64,000 nucleotides of DNA from Gammaproteobacteria bacterium UBA5078 (GCA_002416505.1 DIAM01000017.1:33905-97904); one strand, 5' to 3'. Counted from the stretch's first letter, positions 9,801 through 19,176 are shown. The notes: generated from the letters alone by a model not told the origin. Made by a program: numbers and translations.

Positions 9801-10622
9801 TAATGCTAGCTCGCCACGGCTGCTGATTTGCGCAGGCGTAATCAGTTCATGATTCAGGCGCAAGCGATTCAGGTCGCCCTCAACGCGTAATTCGCCACTG
9901 GCCTCCTCGAAACCTTCTAGGAGCGGCCCGGTATATAGCCAGTTTAAGTCGAGCGTTAGCGGGACGGCCTCCTGTAGGTCTGCCGCGATGGAGCCAGATA
10001 CCTGCACGGGAGTTGCGGCAAACTGCAGGCTGTCTAGCCTTAGGTGGCGCTGCGTGAGGCGCGCATTGAGGGTCAACGCATCGACGCTATAGGCTAGGTC
10101 ATCGAATGCGATACTGGCATTGCGCAGCGCGAAGCGATTAATCGCGATATTCAATGGCAGCGGCAGCAGCCCTGCAAAGGGGTCGGTACTCACGGCCTCA
10201 GCCGTCTCGGGCTGGGGCGCGCTGTGCCAATTCACAGCCACGCCATCGAGGCTGAGTTGATCGAATACGAACTCGCCGGAGAGCAGGCTCATGGGGTTCC
10301 AGCTGCTCTGTAGGGAATCAACAGACAGGGCATTCTCGCCATCTCGATAGCGCAATGCCTGAATGCGCATGCCGGAGAGTAGGGTGCCCTGGCTCTGCTC
10401 GAAGCTAAGTTCTCGCGTTTCACTCTGTAGCTGTGCAAAGCCAAAATTCAATAGCCATGCGCTGCCGCTATTGGTTCCGACCAGCGCGCTTATGAGTGCC
10501 AACACCGCCACCAAGAGAATCATCAGCAGCGCAACAGCGATAGCGCTATAGCGGATGAGGCGGGCTCGCCAGGTCGGCGCCACGTCCTGCGAGCGTTGTT
10601 CCATCTCGTCCCCGCCACTCAT
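6870..10622 (-). CDS. tamB: Translocation and assembly module subunit TamB
   Basis: This 1250-residue protein matches E. coli TamB in length (about 1260). It has one N-terminal membrane helix (about residues 25-50, IAVALLMILLVAVLALISALVG), then a long run of beta-strand repeats and the conserved C-terminal DUF490 region (for example LTYGELTVVEGYYETYGRRL, GNPALDIRAVRETEDVKAG and the closing strand KLEAKSGSSQSVDIKYTVER). TamB spans the periplasm as a hydrophobic groove. With TamA it helps insert outer-membrane proteins and is implicated in phospholipid transport between membranes. Its ATG overlaps the tamA stop in an ATGA arrangement, so the pair is translationally coupled. Confidence 0.96.
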   Translation of the reverse strand: MSGGDEMEQRSQDVAPTWRARLIRYSAIAVALLMILLVAVLALISALVGTNSGSAWLLNFGFAQLQSETRELSFEQSQGTLLSGMRIQALRYRDGENALSVDSLQSSWNPMSLLSGEFVFDQLSLDGVAVNWHSAPQPETAEAVSTDPFAGLLPLPLNIAINRFALRNASIAFDDLAYSVDALTLNARLTQRHLRLDSLQFAATPVQVSGSIAADLQEAVPLTLDLNWLYTGPLLEGFEEASGELRVEGDLNRLRLNHELITPAQISSRGELALNLLNSETTERRFELNHRIDPQVLSSAGLAGGRRLRIDSAQITTHGSFEAIRFSGDASVTAEDPLGQNIVPPLDLQWATRWSGQSLEVETLIVTSATGRIAVNGMLGWQDGLSVDAHLDVQEHNGEQYQPFLPEGLIIGALNGSGDLHLQQSANGFEGELRIIDVTGELNNYPLSAQGNLVYGQDGLQVDDLRAASGSTTLSLTGNWSQTIYLNWEIDASDLGTLSPLLSGSIDATGTLRGTPEAPQINLDARGNGLNFAGTRIDSFRANGEYLNNRNVVEIDAIGIETSGENPQRIDSVALSAQGTPADHQVTFAVRAPLGEFDLALRGAVQFEEPLQWSGSMRDGRILSDLGQWQLEGEPTLTISAESVTLSQQCWLQEQSTLCLDALWASTGAITANLQLLDYPLSHFNAPITGVQTDQMVAALLPQLPEGSRAEGSLRVEASATGTLSADPTALTLRFNVDAGEGMIHVEPVVAEVDDLATVEAEPLEPQTFHWRNAQIDGTRNDNEWQITSTLDFYQPNLADSGMSVQGNADAALTVRADQSLDGRVDLAFDDLSWIEAFLPTLQNTQGQLQGLTLISGSIAAPRFGGNLALTNAAVDIPGLGLELRDIAANVTSDINQTVAIQGHATSGDGTLQFFSEINTPLTPQRSFEISIDGDNFTLANDAEILVKISPDLRVTGNSSSLNITGTLTLPVVDVQLTELPESAIDVSTDTVIVDNGPQSPTVRNAAQADRGILSNLDMTAEVSIKLGDEARFRGFGLDAQLAGALEITQRDTGSPLTYGELTVVEGYYETYGRRLDIEHGKLLFFGSMGNPALDIRAVRETEDVKAGVQMNGTLRNIRSQLFSTPSLPDSDILAVLITGKPFAEMGNQDSNALAGAITSLGINQGKSFTNQVRSQLGLDTLAINSTGDTSNSSLTLGKYLTPKIFIRYGVGLFETESTLAVDYSISDRIKLEAKSGSSQSVDIKYTVER

Positions 10623-12415
10623 AGATCGGGGCCCATGGTGATGTGGAGACGAAAACCGCCGCCGTCGTCGAGCCCGTTTGCGAGGTCGACGCGAATAGGG
10701 CCAATGGGAGACTGCCAGCGGATGCCGAGCCCGACGCTCGATTTCAGCACTAGATTATTGTAGTCGGCGAAGGAATTGCCCGTGTCATAGAACACCGCGC
10801 CACGCCAGCCGGGCCGTACCTGGAAGTCATACTCTACGCTGCCGGTAAGCAAGTGCTTACCCCCGATTACTTCGCCGTCATCGTTCTCTGCCCCGATGCT
10901 GCCGTATTGGTAGCCGCGCACGCTTTGATCGCCGCCGGCGAAATAGCGAATCGACACCGGCAGCTCCTCTACGCCGCCGACGATCGACGTGGCGACCTCC
11001 GAGCGCACGAGAAAACGCCCGATGCCGATGTCATACACAAACTTGCCGCTGGCATACAGCTGCAAGAAGCTAAGATCGGAGAATAGCGCGTTCGATGCAC
11101 CACTGACTTGAGTGAAGAGGCGCCAGCCGTGTGTTGGGTAGATGGGATCGTCCGCTTGCGTCTTGGTCCAGTTAATGCCGTTAATGGTGAGGTTGTAGCT
11201 CTCGACCACATCGTTGATCTCGGAGGTCTCGTGCTGATAATTGGTGAAGATATTCTGCAGCCAGTCATCCCCTAGAATCCAGGCATCCACACTCGAGCGA
11301 TAACTGACCCCAATCTTGAAGGTATCGGTGGTGAAGGTATCGTTGTCTTGGCCGACGAGGCCGGTCGAGAAGCTAATGCTCTCGGTGCTCGGATCGCGCA
11401 GTGGAATGTTGTAGGTGAGATTGCCCCTCTGATCTAGCGGCGAGAGCGCCGCATCGCCACTGAAGCGATGCCCAGAACGATTAAGGTAGCGATCCTCATA
11501 GGCCAAGGTCACACGCGGGCCGATATCCGTGGTGACCCCGATGCCCGTCGACCAGCTGCGGCGTGGGCGCATGCTCAAGTCGATATTCACAGGCACGTCG
11601 CGCGAGCCCGTGGCGCCGGTGACTAGGGACGCGTCCAGTTGGGGAGTCACCGCTACCTCGCTGAAGTATTGGCTGTCGTTGAGGCTGTCGCGCAGCTCGA
11701 TGAGAGCGTCGGTGGAATAGGGCGCGCCAGCTCTGAACGGCACAAAGCGGGCGATAAATGGTTCCGAGAGTGCCTCGATCGGCGTGATGCGGATCGCGCC
11801 AAAACGAAAGCGCTCGCCGGGGTCGAACTCGATCGCGACATCGGCGAGATTGCGCTGCAAGTCGACGCGCAGCTCCGAGCGGATAAAGCGCGCCGAGAAG
11901 TAGCCATTCTCCACCGCAATCGCGCTCAGAGAGGACTTGAGATTCTCGTAGTCGCTATGCACGAGTTGGCTGCCCGGGCGTATTGGGAATTCCTCTAGGT
12001 AAGTCGCGAACGGGTCGTTCTCGGACAGTGAGCGGGTATCATCTGGCGCGATATTGACGCTAACTTCGCCAAAAGAGACTGGTTCTCCCGGATTTATCGC
12101 GATATCGAGCGCCCAGCAGGCATTCGCCTCTATGAACTCACTACTATAGCTAGCGCCGTAGTAACCCAGCGCTTGTGCCGCCCGTTCGATGTCGGAGTTA
12201 ATCTGCGGCAAGAGACGATTGAGTCTGCGCACCTCGGTGCTGCAGCGCTCGGTCTCGACGCTGAGATGGGCGCGGATGTTTTCCTCAAGGCGCTCTCCCA
12301 CCCCACTGATCCGGATGCTCGGAGCGGGTGCTTGCGCAAACACGGGCTGCACAATCGCGATGAAGGCGATAGACAGCGCAGTGCGAAGGACGGGAACTCT
12401 CGATATTTTCTTCAT
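10619..12415 (-). CDS. tamA: Translocation and assembly module outer-membrane protein TamA
   Basis: This is an Omp85-family barrel of 598 residues. A signal peptide (MKKISRVPVLRTALSIAF, cut after VFAQ) is followed by three POTRA domains (to about residue 270) and a 16-stranded barrel. Omp85 landmarks include RYFAGGDQSVRGYQYGS and the late VRVDLANGLDD strand. The start at 12415 was chosen for its signal peptide; the frame stays open upstream to 12547 but that part has no signal-like features and overlaps acnA. TamA works with TamB in outer-membrane assembly. The gene is divergent from acnA. Confidence 0.95.
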   Translation of the reverse strand: MKKISRVPVLRTALSIAFIAIVQPVFAQAPAPSIRISGVGERLEENIRAHLSVETERCSTEVRRLNRLLPQINSDIERAAQALGYYGASYSSEFIEANACWALDIAINPGEPVSFGEVSVNIAPDDTRSLSENDPFATYLEEFPIRPGSQLVHSDYENLKSSLSAIAVENGYFSARFIRSELRVDLQRNLADVAIEFDPGERFRFGAIRITPIEALSEPFIARFVPFRAGAPYSTDALIELRDSLNDSQYFSEVAVTPQLDASLVTGATGSRDVPVNIDLSMRPRRSWSTGIGVTTDIGPRVTLAYEDRYLNRSGHRFSGDAALSPLDQRGNLTYNIPLRDPSTESISFSTGLVGQDNDTFTTDTFKIGVSYRSSVDAWILGDDWLQNIFTNYQHETSEINDVVESYNLTINGINWTKTQADDPIYPTHGWRLFTQVSGASNALFSDLSFLQLYASGKFVYDIGIGRFLVRSEVATSIVGGVEELPVSIRYFAGGDQSVRGYQYGSIGAENDDGEVIGGKHLLTGSVEYDFQVRPGWRGAVFYDTGNSFADYNNLVLKSSVGLGIRWQSPIGPIRVDLANGLDDGGGFRLHITMGPDL

Positions 12416-12475
12416 CGGCGCGGATTGGCAGTGCTCTGGCGATTGTGGTGTCACATGCATAGGGTGATTATCGCA

Positions 12476-12498
12476 CCTAGCCCCTGCTAGGGTATACT
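12476..12498 (+). promoter_or_regulatory. Probable acnA promoter with overlapping palindrome
   Basis: A TATACT -10 box lies at 12493-12498, about 50 bp before the acnA ATG. Immediately upstream is a perfect palindrome CCTAGC-cccT-GCTAGG (12476-12491) that would lie in the -10/-35 spacer, a position suited to an operator. The -35 is poor (ATCGCA near 12470), consistent with activator dependence. The call is by pattern only. Confidence 0.5.
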
Positions 12499-12548
12499 CT
12501 TCGTTGAATGCGATTCGCTCAATGTCCCCTAAAAATAGGTGTTTCATA

Positions 12549-15242
12549 ATGGCTACAAGACCGGATTCACGCGCTAAAACACTTCAAACTTCTGCCGCAA
12601 AAGAGTCGCCTCTAGACACACTGCGCACTCTGCGCGTCAACGACATCGAGTATGACTATCACAGCATAAACGCGCTCGATGAGTTGGGCTTCTCGGGATC
12701 TAAACGCCTGCCCGTCACGCTGCGCATCCTGCTTGAGAACCTGCTGCGCCGCCTAGGCAGCGCCTCGGTCACTGTCGATGATATTAAGGCCATGTTGGCG
12801 TGGGCTGATACTCAGAGTTCAACCCACGAGATTAGTTTCATGCCAGCGCGCGTGCTAATGCAGGATTTCACTGGCGTACCGGCGGTAGTAGACCTAGCGG
12901 CGATGCGCGATGCGGTCGCGGCGCGAGGCGGAGACCCCACGCGAGTGAACCCGCTGAGCCCCGTGGATCTAGTGATCGACCATTCGGTTACCGTCGATCA
13001 CTTCGCGATGGATTCGGCTTATAAAGACAATGTGCTGATCGAGATGGAGCGCAACCGGGAACGCTATGAGTTTCTGCGTTGGGGTCAGGAGGCTTTCGCC
13101 AATTTCCGCGTGGTGCCTCCGGGCACGGGTATCTGCCATCAGGTCAATCTCGAGTTCCTCGCCAAGGCTGTGTTCTCGACCGAGGTGGACGGACGCCAGA
13201 TCGCCTATCCGGACACACTGGTGGGCACCGATAGTCACACTACGATGGTCAATGGGCTCGGCGTATTGGGCTGGGGTGTTGGCGGCATCGAGGCAGAGGC
13301 GGCGATGCTCGGCCAGGCCACTGCGATGGTGATCCCCGAGGTCGTTGGTTTCCGTTTCGACGGGGCGCTTCGCGAAGGGGTTACGGCGACAGACCTTGTG
13401 CTGACGGTCGCCGAGAAACTGCGTGCCCACGGTGTCGTCGGTAAGTTCGTCGAGTTCTATGGCCCAGGTCTGGATTCTCTCTCTCTCGCCGATCGCGCCA
13501 CGATTGCGAATATGTCTCCTGAGTATGGTGCCACGTGCAGTTTTTTTGCGGTGGACGCCGAGACGCTACGATACATGGAGCTGACCGGGCGCGATGCGCA
13601 GACTATCGCGCTTGTGGAGGCCTATTGCAAAGAGCAGGGTCTGTGGCGCAGCGACAACGAGGAGCTTGTCTATAGCAGTACCGAGTCGCTCGACCTCGAT
13701 GAGGTTCTGCCCTGCCTAGCGGGGCCGGGCCGGCCGCAGGATCGCGTGCTTCTGCCCAAGATTCCGAAGCGTATCGAAGACCTATTGGAGGGCGATATAC
13801 GCAAGTCCATCACCGTGGTGGGCGAGGATTACAAACTACACGATGGCGATGTGGTGATCGCCGCGATCACCTCTTGCACGAACACCTCTAACCCTGCCGT
13901 GATGATGGCGGCGGGTTTGCTCGCTCAGAAGGCGCTTGCGAAGGGCTTGCAGTGCAAACCTTGGGTGAAGACCTCCCTCGCCCCTGGGTCTAAGGTGGTC
14001 ACGAGTTATCTACACGCCGCCGGGCTACAAGACGCGCTCGACGGTCTCGGCTTTAACCTAGTGGGTTATGGTTGCACGACCTGTATCGGCAACTCCGGGC
14101 CACTGGACAAGGACATCGAAGAGGCCATCGAGGTCGCGGGCCTCACTACTTGCTCTGTGCTCTCCGGCAATCGTAATTTCGAAGGGCGTATCCATCCGAA
14201 GGTGCGCGCCAACTGGCTGGCCTCACCGCCCTTGGTGGTCGCATACGCTCTGGCCGGGACGATGAATATCGACATCAGCTCCAAGCCCCTCGGGCATGAT
14301 AAGCAAGGCAACGCGGTGTATCTAAAGGATATTTGGCCCAGCAGCGCCGAGATCAGCGCGGCGATGGCCATGGTTAGCCGCGAGATGTTCACCAGCGACT
14401 ACGGCAAGGTTTTTGACGGCAATCCCGAGTGGAATGCGCTGCCCGTTAATAAGTCCAAGACTTACCAGTGGGACCCCAAGTCTACCTATATTGCGCACCC
14501 CCCATTCTTTTCGGAAGACATGGCCCCTTTGCATGGAGACATCATTGAGGCTCGCGTGCTGGCGCTGCTGGGAGACTCTGTCACCACCGACCATATCTCG
14601 CCAGCGGGGGCGATAGGCAAGAGTAGCCCGGCGGGGCGCTACTTGATAGAGCACGGAATCAAGCCGAAGGACTTCAACTCCTATGGTGCGCGGCGCGGTA
14701 ATCATGAAGTAATGATGCGTGGCACCTTTGCCAATATCCGTATTCGCAACGAGATGCTTAGCAACGTCGAGGGTGGTTATACCCAGATATTTCCCGAGAA
14801 GGAGCAGGCAAGCATTTACGAGGCCGCGATGCGTTACCAGAAGCGGGCGACGCCTCTGGTGGTGATTGCCGGCAAGGAGTACGGCACTGGCTCTAGCCGC
14901 GACTGGGCGGCCAAGGGCACGCGCTTGTTGGGCGTCAAGGCGGTGATTGCCGAGAGCTTCGAACGCATCCACCGTTCCAATCTCGCGGGGATGGGCGTGT
15001 TGCCCTTGCAGTTCGAGGAGGGCACTAATCGTAAGAGCCTTGGGCTCGATGGCACTGAGACTATCAGCATTACTGGGCTAGCCTCTCTCAGCCCCGGGCA
15101 GATGGTGCAGATGGAGATAGTGACGAGCAAGGGCGAGAAGACCCAATGTGCGTTGAAGTGTCGCCTAGACACCGAGGACGACTTAGCCTACTTCACGCGC
15201 GGAGGCATCATGCCCTTCGTGCTCGATCAATTGCTCGAGTAG
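12549..15242 (+). CDS. acnA: Aconitate hydratase AcnA
   Basis: The 897-residue enzyme interconverts citrate and isocitrate in the TCA cycle. The [4Fe-4S] ligands are Cys443 (ITSCTNTSNP), Cys509 and Cys512 (GYGCTTCIGNSG), with the same 66- and 3-residue spacing as in E. coli AcnA. Other landmarks are DSHTTMVNGLGVLGWGVGG and the swivelling domain GSSRDWAAKG. Length and order fit the AcnA/IRP1 class rather than AcnB or the 2-methylcitrate branch. The start ATG 12549 was chosen by family length; an upstream in-frame start at 12504 adds 15 unlikely residues. fumC follows after 9 nt, making a TCA-cycle operon. Confidence 0.97.
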   Translation: MATRPDSRAKTLQTSAAKESPLDTLRTLRVNDIEYDYHSINALDELGFSGSKRLPVTLRILLENLLRRLGSASVTVDDIKAMLAWADTQSSTHEISFMPARVLMQDFTGVPAVVDLAAMRDAVAARGGDPTRVNPLSPVDLVIDHSVTVDHFAMDSAYKDNVLIEMERNRERYEFLRWGQEAFANFRVVPPGTGICHQVNLEFLAKAVFSTEVDGRQIAYPDTLVGTDSHTTMVNGLGVLGWGVGGIEAEAAMLGQATAMVIPEVVGFRFDGALREGVTATDLVLTVAEKLRAHGVVGKFVEFYGPGLDSLSLADRATIANMSPEYGATCSFFAVDAETLRYMELTGRDAQTIALVEAYCKEQGLWRSDNEELVYSSTESLDLDEVLPCLAGPGRPQDRVLLPKIPKRIEDLLEGDIRKSITVVGEDYKLHDGDVVIAAITSCTNTSNPAVMMAAGLLAQKALAKGLQCKPWVKTSLAPGSKVVTSYLHAAGLQDALDGLGFNLVGYGCTTCIGNSGPLDKDIEEAIEVAGLTTCSVLSGNRNFEGRIHPKVRANWLASPPLVVAYALAGTMNIDISSKPLGHDKQGNAVYLKDIWPSSAEISAAMAMVSREMFTSDYGKVFDGNPEWNALPVNKSKTYQWDPKSTYIAHPPFFSEDMAPLHGDIIEARVLALLGDSVTTDHISPAGAIGKSSPAGRYLIEHGIKPKDFNSYGARRGNHEVMMRGTFANIRIRNEMLSNVEGGYTQIFPEKEQASIYEAAMRYQKRATPLVVIAGKEYGTGSSRDWAAKGTRLLGVKAVIAESFERIHRSNLAGMGVLPLQFEEGTNRKSLGLDGTETISITGLASLSPGQMVQMEIVTSKGEKTQCALKCRLDTEDDLAYFTRGGIMPFVLDQLLE

Positions 15243-15251
15243 GAGTCTGTG

Positions 15252-16667
15252 ATGAGCGAGCTCCATAAGTTTCGCATTGAGCACGACAGTATGGGTGAGG
15301 TTCGCGTGCCCACCGCAGCCCTATGGGGCGCACAGACTCAACGCTCGCTTGCGCATTTCGCAATTGGGGACGATAAGTTCACGCCGGATTTCATCAAGGC
15401 CTTCGCGCTGGTTAAGAAAGCGGCCGCCCAATGCAATCTCGGCCTCGGTGCCTTGGATGCGACACACGCTAAGCTAATCGTGCAAGTGTGTGACGAGATT
15501 CTGGCGGGGCAGCATGCCGACCAGTTTCCCCTGTGCGTCTGGCAGACCGGTAGTGGCACGCAGACCAATATGAATGTCAACGAGGTGATAGCTAATCGCG
15601 CGAACGAGATCGCAGGTCAACCCCGTGGCAGCAATTACCCGCTGCATCCCAACGATCATGTCAACAAGGCGCAGTCGTCCAACGATGTATTCCCGACGGT
15701 CATGCACGTCGCCACTATGCAATTGTGGCAGCGTGTTCTGGCGCCTTCGCTGCAGGCCTTGATCGACGAATTGGGCAGCAAGAGTGAGGAGTTTGCCGAG
15801 CAAATCAAGAGCGGCCGTACCCATATGATGGACGCGACGCCGGTGACGCTCGGCCAGGAGTTCGGGGCCTATCAGGCGCAATTACATTATGCCCAAGCGC
15901 AGCTCGATGCGGTCATGCAGGGCGTGGGACAGCTCGCCCTAGGCGGCAGCGCGGTGGGCACTGGGCTCAATACCGATAAGCGCTGGGCTACTAGTGTGGC
16001 ACTCCTGATCGCGGAGCTGACGCAGTTGCCATTCGAGTCGGCGCCCAATAAGTTCATGGCGCTGGCGGGCCATGATGCACTCGCGGACTTGCACGGGCGA
16101 CTGACGGTATTGGCCACTGCGCTGTATAAGATGGCGAGCGATGTGCGCCTGATGAACTCCGGGCCACGCTGCGGGCTCGCGGAGATTCGCATACCCGAGA
16201 ACGAGCCCGGCAGCTCCATCATGCCGGGCAAGGTGAACCCCACCCAGGTCGAGGCCTTGACCATGGTCTGCCTAAGGGTGATGGGGAATAATACGACTGT
16301 GGGCATGGCTGCCAGCCAGGGGCAGTTCCAGCTAAATGTCTATAAGCCACTGATTATTCATACATTACTGGAGTCTATGAGCCTGCTGGCCGATGCGATG
16401 TCGAGCTTTCGCAAGCATTGCCTGGTGGGCATTGAGCCCATCGAGGAGAACCTGCGTCGCTCCGTGAAGCGCTCCCTGATGCTAGTGACCGCATTGAGCC
16501 CTGTCATAGGCTATGATGAGGCGGCAAAACTCGCCAAGTACGCGCAGGCTCATGACGTGAGCCTCAAGGAGGCCGGGCTGGCACTGGGGATGCTGGATGA
16601 GAAAGAGTTTGATGCCCTGTTAGATGCACGTAAGATGCTGTTTCCGTTGGCGGGTAAACCCAGCTAA
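15252..16667 (+). CDS. fumC: Class II fumarate hydratase FumC
   Basis: The 471-residue enzyme catalyses reversible hydration of fumarate to malate and needs no iron-sulfur cluster. The superfamily signature GSSIMPGKVNP begins near residue 320. Other markers are VWQTGSGTQTNMNVNEV, NDHVNKAQSSND and SGRTHMMDATPVTLGQE. The ATG at 15252 has AGGAG at 15241-15245, overlapping the acnA stop region, so the two are probably cotranscribed and coupled. The class II type is the oxidant-stable fumarase. Confidence 0.97.
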   Translation: MSELHKFRIEHDSMGEVRVPTAALWGAQTQRSLAHFAIGDDKFTPDFIKAFALVKKAAAQCNLGLGALDATHAKLIVQVCDEILAGQHADQFPLCVWQTGSGTQTNMNVNEVIANRANEIAGQPRGSNYPLHPNDHVNKAQSSNDVFPTVMHVATMQLWQRVLAPSLQALIDELGSKSEEFAEQIKSGRTHMMDATPVTLGQEFGAYQAQLHYAQAQLDAVMQGVGQLALGGSAVGTGLNTDKRWATSVALLIAELTQLPFESAPNKFMALAGHDALADLHGRLTVLATALYKMASDVRLMNSGPRCGLAEIRIPENEPGSSIMPGKVNPTQVEALTMVCLRVMGNNTTVGMAASQGQFQLNVYKPLIIHTLLESMSLLADAMSSFRKHCLVGIEPIEENLRRSVKRSLMLVTALSPVIGYDEAAKLAKYAQAHDVSLKEAGLALGMLDEKEFDALLDARKMLFPLAGKPS

Positions 16668-16700
16668 ACTCCACCTCCCAGTACTAGTGATAGAGGAAGT

Positions 16701-18257
16701 ATGGAATTCCTGTTAGATCCGTCGACGTGGATCGCGTTGATTACCTTGATTATTCTCGAGGTAGTTCTCGGTATCGACAACTTGGTTTTCATTGCCATTC
16801 TCGCGAATAAACTCCCGCCGCATCAACGCGATCGTGCCCGAGTCCTTGGACTCTCGCTCGCCGTGGTCATGCGCCTCGGATTGCTGAGCGGCGTCTCCTG
16901 GCTGGTGACTCTCACTACTCCTCTTTTCACCATCTTCAGACTCGATTTCTCAGGCCGCGACTTGATCCTCCTAGTCGGTGGCTTCTTCCTATTATTTAAA
17001 GCGACTACGGAGCTGCACGAGCGGCTCGAGGGCAATATGCGTGGGCAGGTCGAGAATCGCGTGTACGCGGGTTTCTGGCTGGTCGTCTCGCAGATCATCG
17101 TGCTCGATGCGGTCTTCTCCCTCGATGCGGTAATCACCGCGGTGGGCATGGTCAACAACCTCGCGATCATGATGACCGCCGTGGTCATCTCTGTAACTTT
17201 GATGCTGTTGGCCTCCAAGCCGCTGACCGAATTCGTAGACGAACATCCCACCGTAGTAGTGCTATGCCTTAGCTTCCTCCTGATGATTGGTCTGAGCCTG
17301 ATTGCGGACGGCTTTGGTTTCCATATTCCGAAGGGCTATCTCTACGCCGCGATTGGCTTCTCGATCACCATCGAGTTCTTCAATCAGGTCGCTAGCGTGA
17401 ACAAACAGAAACATGAGGCGCGCATGCCGCTACGCGAACGCACCGCGGCAGCAGTATTGAGCCTGCTTGGCGGGCGCGCCTATGACCAAGCCGAGACGCT
17501 GGAGGAGAAAATCGCGACCGAAGACTTGGCCGCTTTTCATGTGGCGGAGCGCAATATGGTGACGGGCGTGTTGACGCTCGCCGAGCGCTCTGTGCGCTCA
17601 TTGATGACCCCGCGTACCGACATCTCCTGGGTCAATCTCGACGATGACATCGAAGAGATTCGTACTTTGCTGATCGAGACTCCCCATAGTTTCTTCCCCG
17701 TCTGTCGTGGCAGTCTGGACGAGATAGTGGGCATAGGTCGCGCCAAGGACTTGGTCAATGACCTGTCAGTTAACGAACAGATCACCGTGATCGAGAAGCT
17801 GCGTAAACCGATATTCGTGCCAGACTCGATTGCCGTGCTACCCCTGATCGAGACCCTGCGGCGCTCAAAGGGGCAATTGGTATTAGTGGTGGATGAGTAC
17901 GGCACCATACAGGGCCTGATAACGCCTATCGATGTCTTCGAGGCGATCGCCGGCGAATTCCCCGACGAGGATGAAACCCCGGCCATCGAAGTGATCGGCG
18001 ACCATGAGTGGCGCGTTGCGGGACACGCGGACCTGCACGAGTTGTCACGTGTGCTGGAGACCAGTGTGTTCGACGACGATATCGAGAACTATTCCACGAT
18101 CGCAGGCTTCTTGATGAGCAAGTTCGACCAATTGCCAGATGTTCGCGCGAAGCTGGAGCTGCGCGGCTTTATCTTCACGGTTATGCAGGTGGAGGAGCAG
18201 CGCATTGCGGAAGTGGAAATATCGAGAGTGTTACAACAAGACCTCTACGTGGGTTAG
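16701..18257 (+). CDS. TerC-family membrane protein with CBS pair and CorC/HlyC domain (YoaE/YegH-like)
   Basis: The 518-residue protein has three parts. Residues 1-240 are a TerC-type membrane domain with about seven spans and the acidic motifs EVVLGIDNLVF and VLDAVFSLDAV, both thought to bind metal in this family. Residues ~290-415 are a tandem CBS domain (RSVRSLMTPRTDISWV, VVDEYGTIQGLITPIDVFEAI). Residues ~430-515 are the CorC_HlyC transporter-associated domain. E. coli YoaE has the same layout and length. TerC proteins are linked to manganese export, but for the CBS-fused type I know of no settled role. It starts 33 nt after fumC, so it may be the last gene of that operon. A long hairpin sits on its stop codon. 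Confidence 0.9.
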   Translation: MEFLLDPSTWIALITLIILEVVLGIDNLVFIAILANKLPPHQRDRARVLGLSLAVVMRLGLLSGVSWLVTLTTPLFTIFRLDFSGRDLILLVGGFFLLFKATTELHERLEGNMRGQVENRVYAGFWLVVSQIIVLDAVFSLDAVITAVGMVNNLAIMMTAVVISVTLMLLASKPLTEFVDEHPTVVVLCLSFLLMIGLSLIADGFGFHIPKGYLYAAIGFSITIEFFNQVASVNKQKHEARMPLRERTAAAVLSLLGGRAYDQAETLEEKIATEDLAAFHVAERNMVTGVLTLAERSVRSLMTPRTDISWVNLDDDIEEIRTLLIETPHSFFPVCRGSLDEIVGIGRAKDLVNDLSVNEQITVIEKLRKPIFVPDSIAVLPLIETLRRSKGQLVLVVDEYGTIQGLITPIDVFEAIAGEFPDEDETPAIEVIGDHEWRVAGHADLHELSRVLETSVFDDDIENYSTIAGFLMSKFDQLPDVRAKLELRGFIFTVMQVEEQRIAEVEISRVLQQDLYVG

Positions 18258-18272
18258 TAGAGGCCTTGTTGT
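18233..18272. terminator. Long hairpin shared by two convergent genes
   Basis: ACAACAAGACCTCTAC (18233-18248) pairs with GTAGAGGCCTTGTTGT (18257-18272) with a single mismatch, around an 8-nt loop holding most of the TerC/CBS stop codon. There is no clean T tract on either strand, but its place between two stop codons fits a bidirectional terminator. Confidence 0.65.
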
Positions 18273-18282
18273 GAAGGCCGCA

Positions 18283-18939
18283 CTATTGCGGCGCGGCGAC
18301 GATCTGCAGCTCAACGCGGCGGTTCTGCGCACGCCCAGACTCGCTGCTATTCGACGCGATGGGTTGATCTGGGCCCATGCCCTGAGAAATCATGCGATTC
18401 TGATCTACGCCCTGTGAGGCGAGATAGTTCGCGACGCTTGAGGCGCGACGATTGGACAGGTTGTAGTTGTAGTCGGCGCTGCCGGTAGAGTCGGTATGGC
18501 CAAAGACCTGCAGGCGCGTGTCTTTGTACTTGTACAACACGGTGGCCACCGAATCTAATACGGGCTGAAACTGGGGTCGCAACGAGTACTCGTTGGTGTT
18601 GAAGGTGATATTGCCAGGCATTATCAGGTCGAGACGATCGCCATCGCGCTGCACCTGCACGCCAGTGCCCTGCAACTCCTGCCTTAGCTCTGCCTCTTGC
18701 ACATCCATATAGGCGCCAACTCCGGCACCTATGGCGCCACAACCCGCCGCCGCATTGCGCGCGTGCTGGCCGTTCTCGATGGCGCCTACCAGACCACACA
18801 CCACTGAGCTGATTGCGCCGTACTTCACGGCTCGGCTGGTTTGTTGCTGGCCAGTGTAGGGGTTAATGGTGGTACAGGCCGCAAGCAGGGTGCCCGTGGC
18901 AAGTAATGCGATGGCTAATTTCAAATTCGCTCCGTTCAT
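18283..18939 (-). CDS. OmpA-family lipoprotein (YiaD-like)
   Basis: The 218-residue precursor has a lipobox LLAAC, so Cys21 is the expected lipidation site. A short glycine-rich segment follows (residues ~55-85, as in YiaD/SlyB-like proteins). The C-terminal OmpA peptidoglycan-binding domain spans about residues 100-215, with the signature VFGHTDSTGSADYNYNLSNR and the conserved RR of AQNRRVEL. It probably links the outer membrane to peptidoglycan. AAAGGAG lies 11 nt before the ATG. It is monocistronic and convergent with the TerC/CBS gene. Confidence 0.9.
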   Translation of the reverse strand: MNGANLKLAIALLATGTLLAACTTINPYTGQQQTSRAVKYGAISSVVCGLVGAIENGQHARNAAAGCGAIGAGVGAYMDVQEAELRQELQGTGVQVQRDGDRLDLIMPGNITFNTNEYSLRPQFQPVLDSVATVLYKYKDTRLQVFGHTDSTGSADYNYNLSNRRASSVANYLASQGVDQNRMISQGMGPDQPIASNSSESGRAQNRRVELQIVAAPQ

Positions 18940-19176
18940 AATCTATAAAACTCCTTTATTGCGAAACACGACGCCTACTTTAGACAGGGGTGCGGGTCGA
19001 TGTACACCTTTGTCGCCATCATATCGATTGCAATGTGAACTAGCGCTGAATATCGCAATTATTCTCTCTAGATTGCATTCGTGCTGCCGGGCTTGCCGCG
19101 TGGATAAACCCTAGGTTGCGACCGAAAATTGCTTTAAGCTCGTGATTCCAGTTTTTTCCTCCAAGGCCCGTGTGTT

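Noticed and set aside
9295..9852. 185-codon frame opposite tamB
   Set aside because: Ser/Arg/Cys-rich translation without motifs, an expected shadow of the long tamB gene.
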